This document shows, piece after piece, positions 8,400 to 17,037 of a stretch of DNA of 64,000 nt. The notes under the pieces were generated by a model, which was not told where the DNA came from, did no database searches, and saw only the letters and a program-made list of their open reading frames with translations. The translations under genes and the position numbers were made by a program. Each line of letters starts with the position of its first letter. The first letter of the stretch is position 1. The stretch is from contig NZ_QGGV01000007.1 in the NCBI RefSeq assembly GCF_003148765.1, positions 1-64,000 of the forward strand. The letters are read 5' to 3'. The DNA is from Silicimonas algicola (lineage in GTDB: Bacteria; Pseudomonadota; Alphaproteobacteria; Rhodobacterales; Rhodobacteraceae).

Positions 8400-8811
8400 G
8401 ATCATCAGTGTCGACGGCCTGAAAAGGATCGGGGAATGCTGGTCCTCCCCGCGACGGCAGAAGTGTGTAATCACCCCGGAATCCACTCCTTGATCGTCCA
8501 AGGGTGCCTCTGCGGTCCTCCTTGGGGGCTGCCGCCGGTGCTGTGCCCCTTCTGCATAACCCCCGAAACAACGGAAAGAACGTGCCAGAGCCAGATCGGG
8601 AGAGTGCCTGCGGGAGGCCAAGCGGCGGAGGGAAAGGGACCGGGATCAAACGTCACCTATCACGCGTCACCCTTGGTGTGACTGCCGCAACCGTTTGGAT
8701 ATATGCGCTTTTTATGAGTCTCTAATGGCGCGGCCGTAAGTTCCGCATGGAGACATTACGGGCTCCGGGTCCAAGTACAGGGTCCAACTCTGTATCTGGA
8801 GGACCCAAGAC
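8400..8811. other. Intergenic region before the decayed kdp copy
   Basis: No convincing gene is seen. A GGGGA/TCCCC hairpin at about 8433-8452 follows the TauE stop but has no T-tract. The right end keeps a GTATCTGGAGG ribosome-site block (8790-8800) that also precedes the intact kdpF at 17603. The TTTACGCCC repeats found before the intact operon are absent here. Confidence 0.5.
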
Positions 8812-8901
8812 ATGGGCTTCGAACTCGTCCTCGGCGGCCTCGTTGCCGCAGCGCTCCTCGTGTATATCCTGGCCGTGCTGATGCGGACTGAGCTGCTCCG
8901 A
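8812..8901 (+). pseudogene. kdpF: Decayed copy of kdpF (stop codon lost)
   Basis: The 29 codons read MGFELVLGGLVAAALLVYIL and so on, nearly identical to the intact KdpF at 17603. The last residues are altered from RPERF to RTELL, and codon 30 is CGA where the intact copy has TGA. Translation would therefore run on through kdpB in the wrong frame for about 340 residues. The single membrane helix itself is preserved. Together with the truncated kdpB just downstream this is the remnant of a duplicated kdpF-kdpB segment. Confidence 0.8.
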
Positions 8902-8911
8902 GGGGCGCATC

Positions 8912-10126
8912 ATGGCAAGGCAACCGACACAATCCATCTTTGCGGCCGACCTCGTCGGCCCCGCACTGCGGCAGAGCTTCACCAAGCTGCATCCCCGTCT
9001 GCTCGTGCGCAACCCGGTCATGTTCACGACCGCGATTGTCGCGCTTCTGGCGACGATCCTGCTCCTTCGGACGGCCGTCACCAAAGGCGACGTCCTCTTC
9101 GAAGCGCAGCTCGTCTTCTGGCTCTGGCTCACGGTCCTCTTCGGAAGCTTCGCCGAGGCGCTGGCCGAGGGACGCGGAAATGCTCAGGCGGCGGCACTAA
9201 GGTCGACGAAGGCAGAGCTGAGAGGCAAGCGCGTCAGGGGCGACAGCACAAAAGACGTCCTGGCAAGCGAGTTGCGCAAAGACGACGTGGTGCTTGTCGA
9301 AACCGGCGACCTGATCCCGGGGGACGGCGAGGTGATCGAGGGCGTGGCCTCGGTCAACGAGGCGGCGATCACCGGCGAGAGCGCCCCGGTGATCCGCGAG
9401 GCGGGCGGCGACCGTTCGGCCGTGACTGCGGGCACGCGTGTGATCTCCGACTGGATAAAAGTGAAGGTCACGGCCGAGGCACGTGCGGGCTTTCTCGATC
9501 GGATGATCGCGCTCGTCGAGGGCGCGAGCCGGGCCAAGACGCCGAACGAGATCGCGCTCACGGTGCTGCTGACCGGGCTTACGCTGATCTTCCTCGTCGC
9601 CGTCGGCACGCTGCCCGCTTTCGCCGCCTATGCGGGCGGTTCCATCGCGGTGCCCGTGCTGATCGCGCTGTTCGTCGCGCTGATTCCGACGACGATCTCG
9701 GCGCTGCTGTCAGCCATCGGCATCGCGGGCATGGACAGGCTGATCCGGTTCAACGTGCTGGCCAAGTCTGGCCGCGCGGTGGAGGCGGCGGGCGACATCG
9801 ACACGCTCTTGCTCGACAAGACCGGGACGATCACGCTCGGTGACCGACAGGCGACCGAGTTCCTGCCCCTGTCGGGCATCCGAGAAACCGAACTCGTCGA
9901 GGCGGCGCGGCTGTCGTCGCTCGGCGACGAAACGCCGGAAGGCCGCTCGATCATCGAACTGGCCGGAAACGGCGAAGCCGCCCCGGACGGCTCGGAAGTG
10001 GTCGGGTTCACCGCCCAGACCCGGGTGAGCGGTCTCGACATCGGTGACCGCAAGGTCCGCAAGGGCGCGGTCGACGCCGTCCTCAAGCTGCATGCCTTCG
10101 AGCCGGCGGCGGTGATTTTGCGTTGA
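8912..10126 (+). pseudogene. kdpB: Truncated copy of kdpB (potassium-transporting ATPase subunit B)
   Basis: The 404-residue product matches the intact KdpB at 17702 without gaps over about 400 residues (roughly 80% identical by eye, higher in the core). It includes the actuator motif TGESAPV and the phosphorylation motif DKTGT (Asp302 in both copies). It stops after KLHAFEPAAV, in the nucleotide-binding domain, and runs into unrelated sequence (ILR, stop). It therefore lacks the GDGTNDAPA hinge and the last membrane helices and cannot be a working ATPase. No kdpA or kdpC follows. The break at about 10114 joins to some 200 bases with no recognisable gene, perhaps a deletion or insertion scar. 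Confidence 0.88.
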
Positions 10127-10337
10127 TCAAGCGCAGCATTTGCAGGGGATATTCGCCCTTTGTGGTGCCGGATCAGGCTGGCGCAGGTTCAATGAACCGC
10201 CGCACGCCTCGTTACCTGGGTTGGGGCGTGGATACGTTTGCGCTCTCCACTCAAGATGAGCACAAGTGCCTCCTCGGAGAAGATCCTCCATCTCGAATCG
10301 GGATTTCGACTCTGTTGTTAAGCTGCATAGCATTTGG

Positions 10338-11042
10338 TCAGAAGCGACTGGGCTTCCGAGGCACATCGTCTCTGAGGCCAACGGCCAATAAGCTCGCCAC
10401 CAAGTGAAGGCAATAAACGGCGGCTGGCTGTATATCTACAAAATGGCTGAGTCCGGGAGGGACTGACTGCTGCAAGTCGTCCAGCACGCGTTCGAGCAAC
10501 ATTTGCTCGTAGCCAGTAATGACCAGCAAATATGGCAGTGGCTTGTCCCCGCCACGAAGGGACTGTTCGCGCGTCATGGGCGGAGGTGCAGAGGGACTGA
10601 CAATGAACGCGCTCACCAGGCCTTCCAGACCGTCCATTCCGGGCGCGAAATGCTCGGCAAACCATTCAGCGACTTCGTCTCCAGAACCTGGATCGAAGCG
10701 CATCACAACGGCGGATGAACCCAGTCCCAATCCGACGCTCGCACTGATCCGACCGAAGCCCCGGGTCATTCCTCGGAACCTCGGCATCATGCGTTCGGTC
10801 CATGGCGAGGGGTCGTTCAGACGACCGAGATATTCCGGCGACGTTGCGACGTCGACGTCATCCACTTCGTAGAGCACCATGTAGCGAGGCGACCCCTTCG
10901 AGACCCAGCGGGACACGCCACGGAAACCCGGTACGGAAAGACGCTCACGGACATGTTCTTCCGTGTGCCAGGCATCATGGTCTGCGACGTCGCCCTCGAT
11001 GTCGTAGAACAGAACCATCAGAGCGTTTGTGCTAAGCGCCAT
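10338..11042 (-). CDS. Hypothetical protein of the DUF4286 / dimeric alpha-beta-barrel type
   Basis: The 234-residue product starts MALSTNALMVLFYDIEGDVA and contains HDAWHTEEHVRERLSVPGF. That segment is typical of small dimeric alpha-beta-barrel proteins (EthD-like, DUF4286) that accompany aromatic and hydroxy-acid catabolic genes. A second copy of the fold seems to start near residue 100. The function is unknown, and no catalytic residues can be assigned. It diverges from the GntR gene at 11112, 69 bases away, and may be controlled by it. The last 20 or so residues reach into the scar region after the decayed kdpB and may not be original. Confidence 0.7.
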   Translation of the reverse strand: MALSTNALMVLFYDIEGDVADHDAWHTEEHVRERLSVPGFRGVSRWVSKGSPRYMVLYEVDDVDVATSPEYLGRLNDPSPWTERMMPRFRGMTRGFGRISASVGLGLGSSAVVMRFDPGSGDEVAEWFAEHFAPGMDGLEGLVSAFIVSPSAPPPMTREQSLRGGDKPLPYLLVITGYEQMLLERVLDDLQQSVPPGLSHFVDIQPAAVYCLHLVASLLAVGLRDDVPRKPSRF

Positions 11043-11111
11043 TCAGGGTCTCCCTCGGCTTGACCTTTATTCTTCTTCCGCCGCGCTTCTGTCAGATATA
11101 AACGTTTCTGT

Positions 11112-11795
11112 ATGAACTTTCTCAGGTTTGAAACTGACGCCCAGGACGGTGAAACGATCGGGGACGTGGTCTATCGTCGGCTGCGATCCGACATTGTGAA
11201 CGGTGCACTGAAACCGCTCGAGAAGCTCAAGCTCGACCACATGCGGGACACCTACGGCCTCAGCGTTCCGACGGCGCGGGAAATCCTCAACCGTCTCGTC
11301 GTGGAACAGCTCGTCACGGCGGAGGGACAGCGCGGCTTCAGGGTCGCGCCTATAAGCCGGCAAGAGCTGGCCGACCTCGCTGACCTCCGCAAACTCCTTG
11401 AGACCAATGCGCTGCGCCGGTCCATTGCCGCAGGCGACCTCGAATGGGAGGGCGCCGTCGTCTCCGCGCACCACAAGCTCTCGACCGTCGAGCAGGAGCT
11501 TGGCAAGGGCGCGTCGAGATCGGTGGCTCAATGGGTCCGTTACGACTGGGGCTTCCACCACGCAACGATCGCGGCCTGCGATCAGGTCGTGCTGATGCAG
11601 ACCCACGCGACGATCTTCGACCGCTACGCGCGCTACCACATGCTCGTCCTCGATTTTCGTTCCGGAGTGGCTGCGGACCACAGGCAACTGCGGGACCACG
11701 TTCTGGCGCGCGATGCCGATGCCGCGGAAGCTCTGCTCGTTCAGCACATCGAGCGCGGGATGCAGCATATCCTCGGGACCGGGAAGGTGCCCTAG
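11112..11795 (+). CDS. GntR family transcriptional regulator, FCD subfamily (second in window)
   Basis: This 227-residue regulator has a winged helix (LRSDIVNGALKPLEKLKLDH, then LSVPTAREILNRLVVEQLVT) and an FCD sensor domain with FHHATIAACD and DHRQLRDHVLARDADAA. The conserved Arg-Glu dipeptide of GntR helix 3 is seen as AREIL. An AAACGTTT palindrome at 11100-11107, inside a looser inverted repeat, lies just upstream of ATG 11112 and could be its operator. The stop overlaps the convergent aroQ by four bases. Its position between the unknown protein and the AroQ/TRAP genes suggests it controls uptake of a quinate- or shikimate-like acid. Confidence 0.88.
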   Translation: MNFLRFETDAQDGETIGDVVYRRLRSDIVNGALKPLEKLKLDHMRDTYGLSVPTAREILNRLVVEQLVTAEGQRGFRVAPISRQELADLADLRKLLETNALRRSIAAGDLEWEGAVVSAHHKLSTVEQELGKGASRSVAQWVRYDWGFHHATIAACDQVVLMQTHATIFDRYARYHMLVLDFRSGVAADHRQLRDHVLARDADAAEALLVQHIERGMQHILGTGKVP

Positions 11796-12241
11796 GCTTT
11801 TCGGGCCAGTTCGGCGAGCCGCGTGATGGCAAAGCCGTAGCCGCCGATACCGAACCCTTCGATCTTGGCGGTCGCCGCCTTCGAGACGTAGGACAGGTGA
11901 CGGAACTCGTCGCGCCGGAAGAGAGGCGAGATGTGGACCTCGATGATCGGCCCGTCGAAGATCAGAAGAGCGTCGAGGATCGCAATCGAGGTCGAGGTGA
12001 ACCCTGCCGGATTGATCAGGATGCCGGCCGCAGAACCGCGCGCCTTCTTGATCCACGCCATGATCTCGGCTTCCGAGTCGCTCTGGCGAAAATCTATGGT
12101 CACACCGCATTCGTCGCCCGTGTGACGACACAGCCTTTCGACGTCCGACAAGGTGTCGTGTCCATAGATCTCGGGCTGCCTTGTTCCCAGCATGTCGAGG
12201 TTCGGACCGTTGATGACGAGAATGGTGGGTCTATGCGGCAT
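11792..12241 (-). CDS. aroQ: Type II 3-dehydroquinate dehydratase, divergent
   Basis: The 149-residue length and the opening ILVINGPNLDMLGTRQPEIYG are those of AroQ, with the catalytic Arg21 and Tyr26 in place. Asn77 (INPAG) and His103 (EVH) are also present. Two normally strong signatures differ: NPGAYTHTS reads NPAGFTSTS, and EVHLSNIHARE reads EVHISPLFRRDE. The enzyme interconverts 3-dehydroquinate and 3-dehydroshikimate. The linked TRAP transporter and GntR regulator suggest a catabolic role in quinate use rather than aromatic amino-acid synthesis, or a related hydroxy-acid substrate. It is first downstream of dctM in the minus-strand operon, 16 bases after its stop. Confidence 0.88.
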   Translation of the reverse strand: MPHRPTILVINGPNLDMLGTRQPEIYGHDTLSDVERLCRHTGDECGVTIDFRQSDSEAEIMAWIKKARGSAAGILINPAGFTSTSIAILDALLIFDGPIIEVHISPLFRRDEFRHLSYVSKAATAKIEGFGIGGYGFAITRLAELARKA

Positions 12242-12257
12242 GTCAGTCTCCGTAAAG

Positions 12258-13553
12258 TCAGCCGCCGTAGCCGTAGAGCCGCGGCAGAAAGAGGACGAGA
12301 TCGGGGAGGAACGTGATCATGCCGAGACCGAGGATCATGATCCCGAGGAACGGCAGGAGGTAATAGATCGTCTCCCCGATCGGGGACTTCGTGATGGAGG
12401 TCACCACGAAGAGCAGGAGGCCATAGGGAGGAGTGACGAGTCCGATCATCGTGTTCACGACGACGATCACACCGAAATGCACCGGGTCGACACCGAGCGC
12501 GACGGCCGTTGGCAGGAAGATGGGCACGATGACCAGAAGAATGGCGTTCGCTTCGAGGAGGCAGCCCAGGACGAGAAGGACGAGATTGACCAACAGAAGG
12601 AAGCCGATGCGCGAGAGCTCGGCATCCCCCAGTGCCCCCTGGATTACATTGGGGATCTGTTCGACCGTGACCACGTAGTTGAAGGCCAACGCACCGGCGA
12701 TGAGAAAGCCGACGCTCGCTGTGGACTTGGCGCTGTGGCGCACGGTCTCATAGGCGGTTCTCAGGCTGACGGAACGATAAAAGACCGTGGAGACAATGAA
12801 GGCGTATAACGCCGCGAGGGCCGCCGCTTCGGTCGGGGTGGTGACGCCCCCATAGATGCCAACCAGGAGGATTACCGGCATCAACAGAGCGGGAACGGCC
12901 CGCAACGTGAGCATCGGCAGTTCGCGCAGCGGCACGGGGTCGTCGACGGGGTAGTCGTGAACACGTGCCTGCCACGCATTCATCGCCATGAGCAGAACGC
13001 CAAGGATCAGCCCTGGTGCGACACCGCCGAGAAACAGGTAGCCGATGGATGTGTCCGAGACGAGCGCGAACAATACCATGGGGATCGACGGCGGAATGAT
13101 CGGTCCGATGACTGCCGAAGCAGCGGTGATGGCGCCGGCGTAGGCGGCGGGATATTTTCCGTCGCGGGTCATCAGGTTGATGATGATGCGGCCCATTCCG
13201 ACGGCATCGGCAATGGCCGACCCGGACATTCCCGAGAAGATCAGCGACGAGACGACGTTGACGTGGCCGAGACCCCCTCGAAACCGCCCGACAAGTCCGC
13301 GGCAGAAGTTCAGGAGCTTGTCGGACAGGGTGCCGACATTCATCAGATCGGCTGCGAAGATGAAGAGCGGGATCGCCAGAAGCACGTAGGAGCCGTAGAG
13401 GCCGTTCAGCATCTGCTCGGCGGCGATGGACATGTCCCGCCCTTGAAGCAGAAGGTAGAGCGTGGACGCGCCCAGCATCGCATGTCCGATCGGAAGGCCG
13501 AGGATGGCCGTTGCGACGATCGCGGCGACTGTGACGCCGAACTCCCAGCTCAT
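12258..13553 (-). CDS. dctM: TRAP transporter large permease (DctM)
   Basis: The 431-residue protein has the DctM/SiaM pattern of about 12 membrane segments. It has clear family motifs: GLYGSYVLLAIPLFIFAADL, FSGMSGSAIADAVGMG, AVIGPIIPPSIPMV and GVTTPTEAAALAALYA. It forms the sodium-driven channel of a TRAP transporter with the DctQ and DctP encoded upstream. The start overlaps the dctQ stop by four bases (ATGA), so the two subunits are translationally coupled. Substrates of the family are mostly carboxylates; the adjacent aroQ hints at quinate or shikimate. Confidence 0.95.
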   Translation of the reverse strand: MSWEFGVTVAAIVATAILGLPIGHAMLGASTLYLLLQGRDMSIAAEQMLNGLYGSYVLLAIPLFIFAADLMNVGTLSDKLLNFCRGLVGRFRGGLGHVNVVSSLIFSGMSGSAIADAVGMGRIIINLMTRDGKYPAAYAGAITAASAVIGPIIPPSIPMVLFALVSDTSIGYLFLGGVAPGLILGVLLMAMNAWQARVHDYPVDDPVPLRELPMLTLRAVPALLMPVILLVGIYGGVTTPTEAAALAALYAFIVSTVFYRSVSLRTAYETVRHSAKSTASVGFLIAGALAFNYVVTVEQIPNVIQGALGDAELSRIGFLLLVNLVLLVLGCLLEANAILLVIVPIFLPTAVALGVDPVHFGVIVVVNTMIGLVTPPYGLLLFVVTSITKSPIGETIYYLLPFLGIMILGLGMITFLPDLVLFLPRLYGYGG

Positions 13554-14068
13554 CCCGCGAGGTCTCTGTCGGACAGGGCGTCGTCTCCTGGCTCTCGTCC
13601 TCTGACGGACTGCCAGAAGATCACTAGGTAGCGCAGGATCGAGACCACCATGAAGATGATGAGGACCGAGAAAACCCAGCTGAAAGGGAGGTCGAGATAG
13701 GAGGTCTCCTGGATCTTCATGAAGGTCACGAAGTCCCAGTTAGCCGGAAGCGCAATTCCGTAGATTGCGACGAGCGCTGCGGAAAATACCACGCGGAACC
13801 AGCGGCGCACCGCGGGGCGGACCGAGCCGTAGATGATGTCGAAGCGAATTTCTTCGTCTTCCGACGTCGACACGGATTGACCCCAGAGGACAATCCACAG
13901 CCAGGCGATCACGCAGACTTCGACGGTCCAGCCCACAGGGCTGTCGACGACGTATCGCATGACGACCTGAATGATGAACGAGACGAACATTGCAGCCAGC
14001 AGAAAAGCCGGCACCGCGTCGGCCGCAGCGCGGACTGTTCTTTTCCAGCTGGCAAACGGAAAGCTCAT
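13550..14068 (-). CDS. dctQ: TRAP transporter small permease (DctQ)
   Basis: This is a protein of about 172 residues with four predicted membrane helices. It has the DctQ motifs QVVMRYVVDSPVGWTVEVC (after the first helix) and WIVLWGQSVSTSEDEEIRFD, where the conserved W-E and D residues are found. I prefer the start at MSFPF (14068); an in-frame start at 14083 would add five residues. It sits between dctP, 60 bases upstream, and dctM, overlapping by four bases. Together the three genes make one complete TRAP system. Confidence 0.92.
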   Translation of the reverse strand: MSFPFASWKRTVRAAADAVPAFLLAAMFVSFIIQVVMRYVVDSPVGWTVEVCVIAWLWIVLWGQSVSTSEDEEIRFDIIYGSVRPAVRRWFRVVFSAALVAIYGIALPANWDFVTFMKIQETSYLDLPFSWVFSVLIIFMVVSILRYLVIFWQSVRGREPGDDALSDRDLAG

Positions 14069-14128
14069 GTCGTGGGCCCGCAATGAGAGCGGCGGCAGGC
14101 GTTCGACCGGCCCGCCGCCGTCGATGCC

Positions 14129-15118
14129 TTACTCGGCGAGGGCGTTGATCGCTTCCAGCATGCCGTCGGGCCAGCTTTCGGCAAACTCGCTTTCGAGGTA
14201 GCGGGCCTGCGCGTATTCCCTGAAGGCCGCACGGTCAGGCTCGTAAACCTTCAGACCTTCGTCCTTGAAGAACTGAACCAACTCCTCCTCACGCGCGAGA
14301 TGGCGCTTGGTGCTCTCCTCGATGGCCGTATCTACAGCCGACTGGAGAAGTTCTTGCTGTTCTGGCGTCATGTTGTTCCAGACGTCATTTCCGACAGCCA
14401 GAACGTCGAAGCCAACAAGGTGGCCAGTCATCACGATCTGTGACGTCACCTCGTAGAACTTCATGTTGTAGTCGTTGGGCAGTGGGTTGTCCTGGCCGTC
14501 GATCGCCCCGGTTTGCAGCGCTGTGTAGACCTCGGCGTAAGCAAGGGGCGTCGGGTTTGCGCCGATGGCTTCGCCCAGAAACTGCCAGGCGTCGCCGCCG
14601 GGCATGCGGAGCGTGATGCCGTCTAGGTCTTCGGGCGTCTGCACTTCGAGGTCCGGAACCAGGTTCACCTGCCGAGTGCCGAAATAGACCGGCGCAAGAA
14701 CGTGAACGCCGATTTCTTCGGCCATCGCGACGAGTTGCTCACCCACCTCGCTGTCGAAGGTCCGCTCGAGATGATCGACGTCGTCGAAGAGGTAGGCGGA
14801 GGTGACAATCGACCATGCCGGCAACTGTTCGGCCAGCGTCTGTGGGGCGATCAACCCGACTTCGAGGTTGCCGCGCTGGATCGCAGTAAGCTCCGAGCCT
14901 TGCGCCACAAGCGTGGCGCCATTGAACACCTGCAGATCGAACTGGTCCGCAACCGCTTCGGAGATCTTTGCAAAGGCCTCGGCACGGATGTCGTTGTCAG
15001 AGACCACAGAGGACAGCCTCAGGACCGGCCTTTCCTGTGCGCTAACGGCGCTAGCACCCAACACCGCACTCATAGCAAGGGCGGCGACCGTGACGGTCCG
15101 ACGCTTGAACAGTTCCAT
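14129..15118 (-). CDS. dctP: TRAP transporter solute-binding protein (DctP)
   Basis: The start at 15118 (MELFKRRTVTVAALAMSA) is preceded by GGGAGG six to seven bases upstream and yields a signal peptide cleaved near SAQERPVLR. Mature-domain family marks include GEAIGANPTPLAYAEVYTAL and QTGAIDGQDNPL, where the conserved Gln-Thr-Gly-Ala-Ile-Asp-Gly stretch is diagnostic. A conserved Arg that contacts the substrate carboxylate is plausible at ITLRMPGG. The 329-residue periplasmic protein delivers its ligand to DctQM. It is the first gene of the dctP-dctQ-dctM-aroQ operon. Confidence 0.93.
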   Translation of the reverse strand: MELFKRRTVTVAALAMSAVLGASAVSAQERPVLRLSSVVSDNDIRAEAFAKISEAVADQFDLQVFNGATLVAQGSELTAIQRGNLEVGLIAPQTLAEQLPAWSIVTSAYLFDDVDHLERTFDSEVGEQLVAMAEEIGVHVLAPVYFGTRQVNLVPDLEVQTPEDLDGITLRMPGGDAWQFLGEAIGANPTPLAYAEVYTALQTGAIDGQDNPLPNDYNMKFYEVTSQIVMTGHLVGFDVLAVGNDVWNNMTPEQQELLQSAVDTAIEESTKRHLAREEELVQFFKDEGLKVYEPDRAAFREYAQARYLESEFAESWPDGMLEAINALAE

Positions 15119-15260
15119 TTCATCCTCCCAGAGATCGTCTGCTACCGACCCCATCCTTCACGGCACGCGAACTCCGTCAACCAAAACCTAAGGTGTAACG
15201 CAGAATATCTTACGTTCCTCGACAGAGGGACGCTCCACTGATCGATGCGAACGGCCCGCA

Positions 15261-15392
15261 AGCACGTCCGAACGACTTGAGGTCAGCATCAATTCGGTCC
15301 GGACGCAGCTTCAGCGCATCTTCGAAGAGACCGGCGTGCGCAGCCAGTCAGGCCTGATCCGAGCACTCCTGACCGTCCAGGCACCCTTGTAG
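15261..15392 (+). pseudogene. Remnant of a LuxR-type helix-turn-helix regulator (C-terminal end)
   Basis: This frame encodes a stretch around SERLEVSINSVRTQLQRIFE and then TGVRSQSGLIRALL, ending at TAG 15390-15392. This is the C-terminal LuxR/GerE helix-turn-helix: the recognition helix (VSINSVRTQL) followed by KTGV-like and LIRALL motifs. Nothing upstream in the same frame looks like the rest of such a protein and there is no start codon with a ribosome site, so only the last 45 or so codons survive. The region 15393-15645 that follows shows no gene. Confidence 0.7.
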
Positions 15393-15645
15393 CCGGGCAG
15401 ACGACGCATCCGTGCTAAACTGGCCTCGTACGAAAAGCATCATACAATCGGAGTTCGGATACACCCGGTGGTCAGGGTCTCTTTGGGGAGCTTCAGTCTC
15501 GAGTCCTGATCGCCTCCTTCGGTTGCAAAGGCAACTTGCTGCTGCACGGTAGTCGGGGCCCGGGAACTTCCGTTTCCAACCGCGAATAGCTCCGAGCGGA
15601 CGCTCGTCCACCTCCAGTTCGACGTCCGCCTCTCTCCCGGACTTC

Positions 15646-17037
15646 TCAGGCGGCAGGTCGAATGTTCTGGTTCTGACTGAAGAAGTTCCCCGGATCATAG
15701 CGTGCCTTTAGAGCCGTCAGCCGATCATAGTTGGACCCAAATGCCGCCCGGATTGCATCCTCTTCACCCGCAGACAGATAATTGAGAAGGTACCCTTCGG
15801 ACGCGAACGGCTGGATCGCCTCCCAGGCGGACCGCGCCCAAGCGATATGCGACTCGTCTTCCGAAGGGTCGGTCCATTGAGGCATGAAGCCGATGCAGTA
15901 GTCGGAGCGCCGCTGCGCGAAGGCGTTTTCGTCCGCGGCCTTCCGCCCCCCTGCACCGCCGTAATATTCTACCAGCAGCCCCGACATCGGCGAGGTCATT
16001 CCCTTGGCCTGCTCCTCTACGATGTCGATGACTTCGTCCGGCAAGCCCTCGACGAATGCCGACTTCCAATAGTTCCTGGTGCCCGACGGGAAGGCGCCGT
16101 CCAGGATCGATTGCATGGCGGGAAACGGCATTGGCTCCACTGCAACCATCATCGGTTCGTCGAGCTGGGTGAGAGGCTCTATCCGCTTCTTCCCCTCATC
16201 CAGATCTGCTCCGCTCCAGCATGGGATGATCGCGGTCCCCGGGGTGCCGTCGGGTGTGCAGATCAGTCCTGCGTACACGGTGAGGTCTTCTGGCGCCGAG
16301 GCCATGAACTCCCTGTAACCTCTGAGCACCTTTCCGGCGGCCGCCCGCGGATAGACGATCAGGCCGCCCACGACGGTCGAGACCGGGTGGGCCTGGTAGA
16401 GAAACGAGGTGACAATCCCAAAGTTGCCGCCGCCGCCACACAGTGCCCAGTGCAGGTCCGCGTTTTCTTTCGGGTTCGCCGTGCGCACCGTTCCGTCGGC
16501 CTGGACGACCTCCATCTCGAGAACGTTGTCGCAGGTCGGACCGTATTTCCGTACCAGCCACCCGACGCCGCCTCCCAGTGTCAGGCCGCCGACGCCCGTT
16601 TTCGAGATCACACCGAACGGAACCGCCAGGCCGAACAGATGCGTCTCGCGGTCGACGTCGCCGAGGGTGGCGCCTCCCTGCACCCGGACCGTGCGGCTGC
16701 CAGGATCGACGTGAACGCCGCGCATGCGCGACAGGTCTATGACAAGACCATCGTCGCACAGAGCCCGGCCGCCAACGTTGTGCCCGCCGCCACGGACGGC
16801 AACGAGCACATCGTTCTCCCGCGCGAAATTCACCGCGGCGACGACATCGGCAGTCCCGCTGCATCTGACGATGAGCCCCGGACGTTTGTCGATGAGGGCA
16901 TTCCAGATATGCCGGGCGTCTTCATAGGCGGCGTCAGACGGTCCGATCACCTCGCCTCGAATGTCGCCCGCCAGTCTATCGATCGCTTCACGCGGGACGT
17001 CCGTTCCAGCGCGGTCCTTGAGTGTCTTGGAAGCCAT
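15646..17037 (-). CDS. FAD-linked oxidase of the berberine-bridge (BBE) family
   Basis: The 463-residue flavoprotein has an FAD_binding_4 domain with LVAVRGGGHNVGG, where the histidine is the usual site of covalent 8-alpha-histidyl FAD. It then has KTGVGGLTLGGGVGWLVRKYG. The C-terminal BBE motif (LKARYDPGNFFSQNQNIRP) is complete. The second covalent cysteine of plant BBE enzymes is not seen. ATG 17037 has GGGGGAG upstream; earlier in-frame starts lack one. Such enzymes oxidise sugars, alcohols or alkaloid-like amines with oxygen. Genes on both sides give no substrate hint, and it appears to be a single-gene unit. Confidence 0.9.
   Translation of the reverse strand: MASKTLKDRAGTDVPREAIDRLAGDIRGEVIGPSDAAYEDARHIWNALIDKRPGLIVRCSGTADVVAAVNFARENDVLVAVRGGGHNVGGRALCDDGLVIDLSRMRGVHVDPGSRTVRVQGGATLGDVDRETHLFGLAVPFGVISKTGVGGLTLGGGVGWLVRKYGPTCDNVLEMEVVQADGTVRTANPKENADLHWALCGGGGNFGIVTSFLYQAHPVSTVVGGLIVYPRAAAGKVLRGYREFMASAPEDLTVYAGLICTPDGTPGTAIIPCWSGADLDEGKKRIEPLTQLDEPMMVAVEPMPFPAMQSILDGAFPSGTRNYWKSAFVEGLPDEVIDIVEEQAKGMTSPMSGLLVEYYGGAGGRKAADENAFAQRRSDYCIGFMPQWTDPSEDESHIAWARSAWEAIQPFASEGYLLNYLSAGEEDAIRAAFGSNYDRLTALKARYDPGNFFSQNQNIRPAA

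Noticed and set aside
8812-9843. Reading kdpF and onward as one 343-residue protein
   Set aside because: After the KdpF-like helix the frame is an out-of-register reading of kdpB; it results from loss of the kdpF stop.
10110-10135. TTGATCAA with a following GCAAA, resembling an FNR-type site
   Set aside because: The second half-site is incomplete and there is no gene start at a suitable distance.
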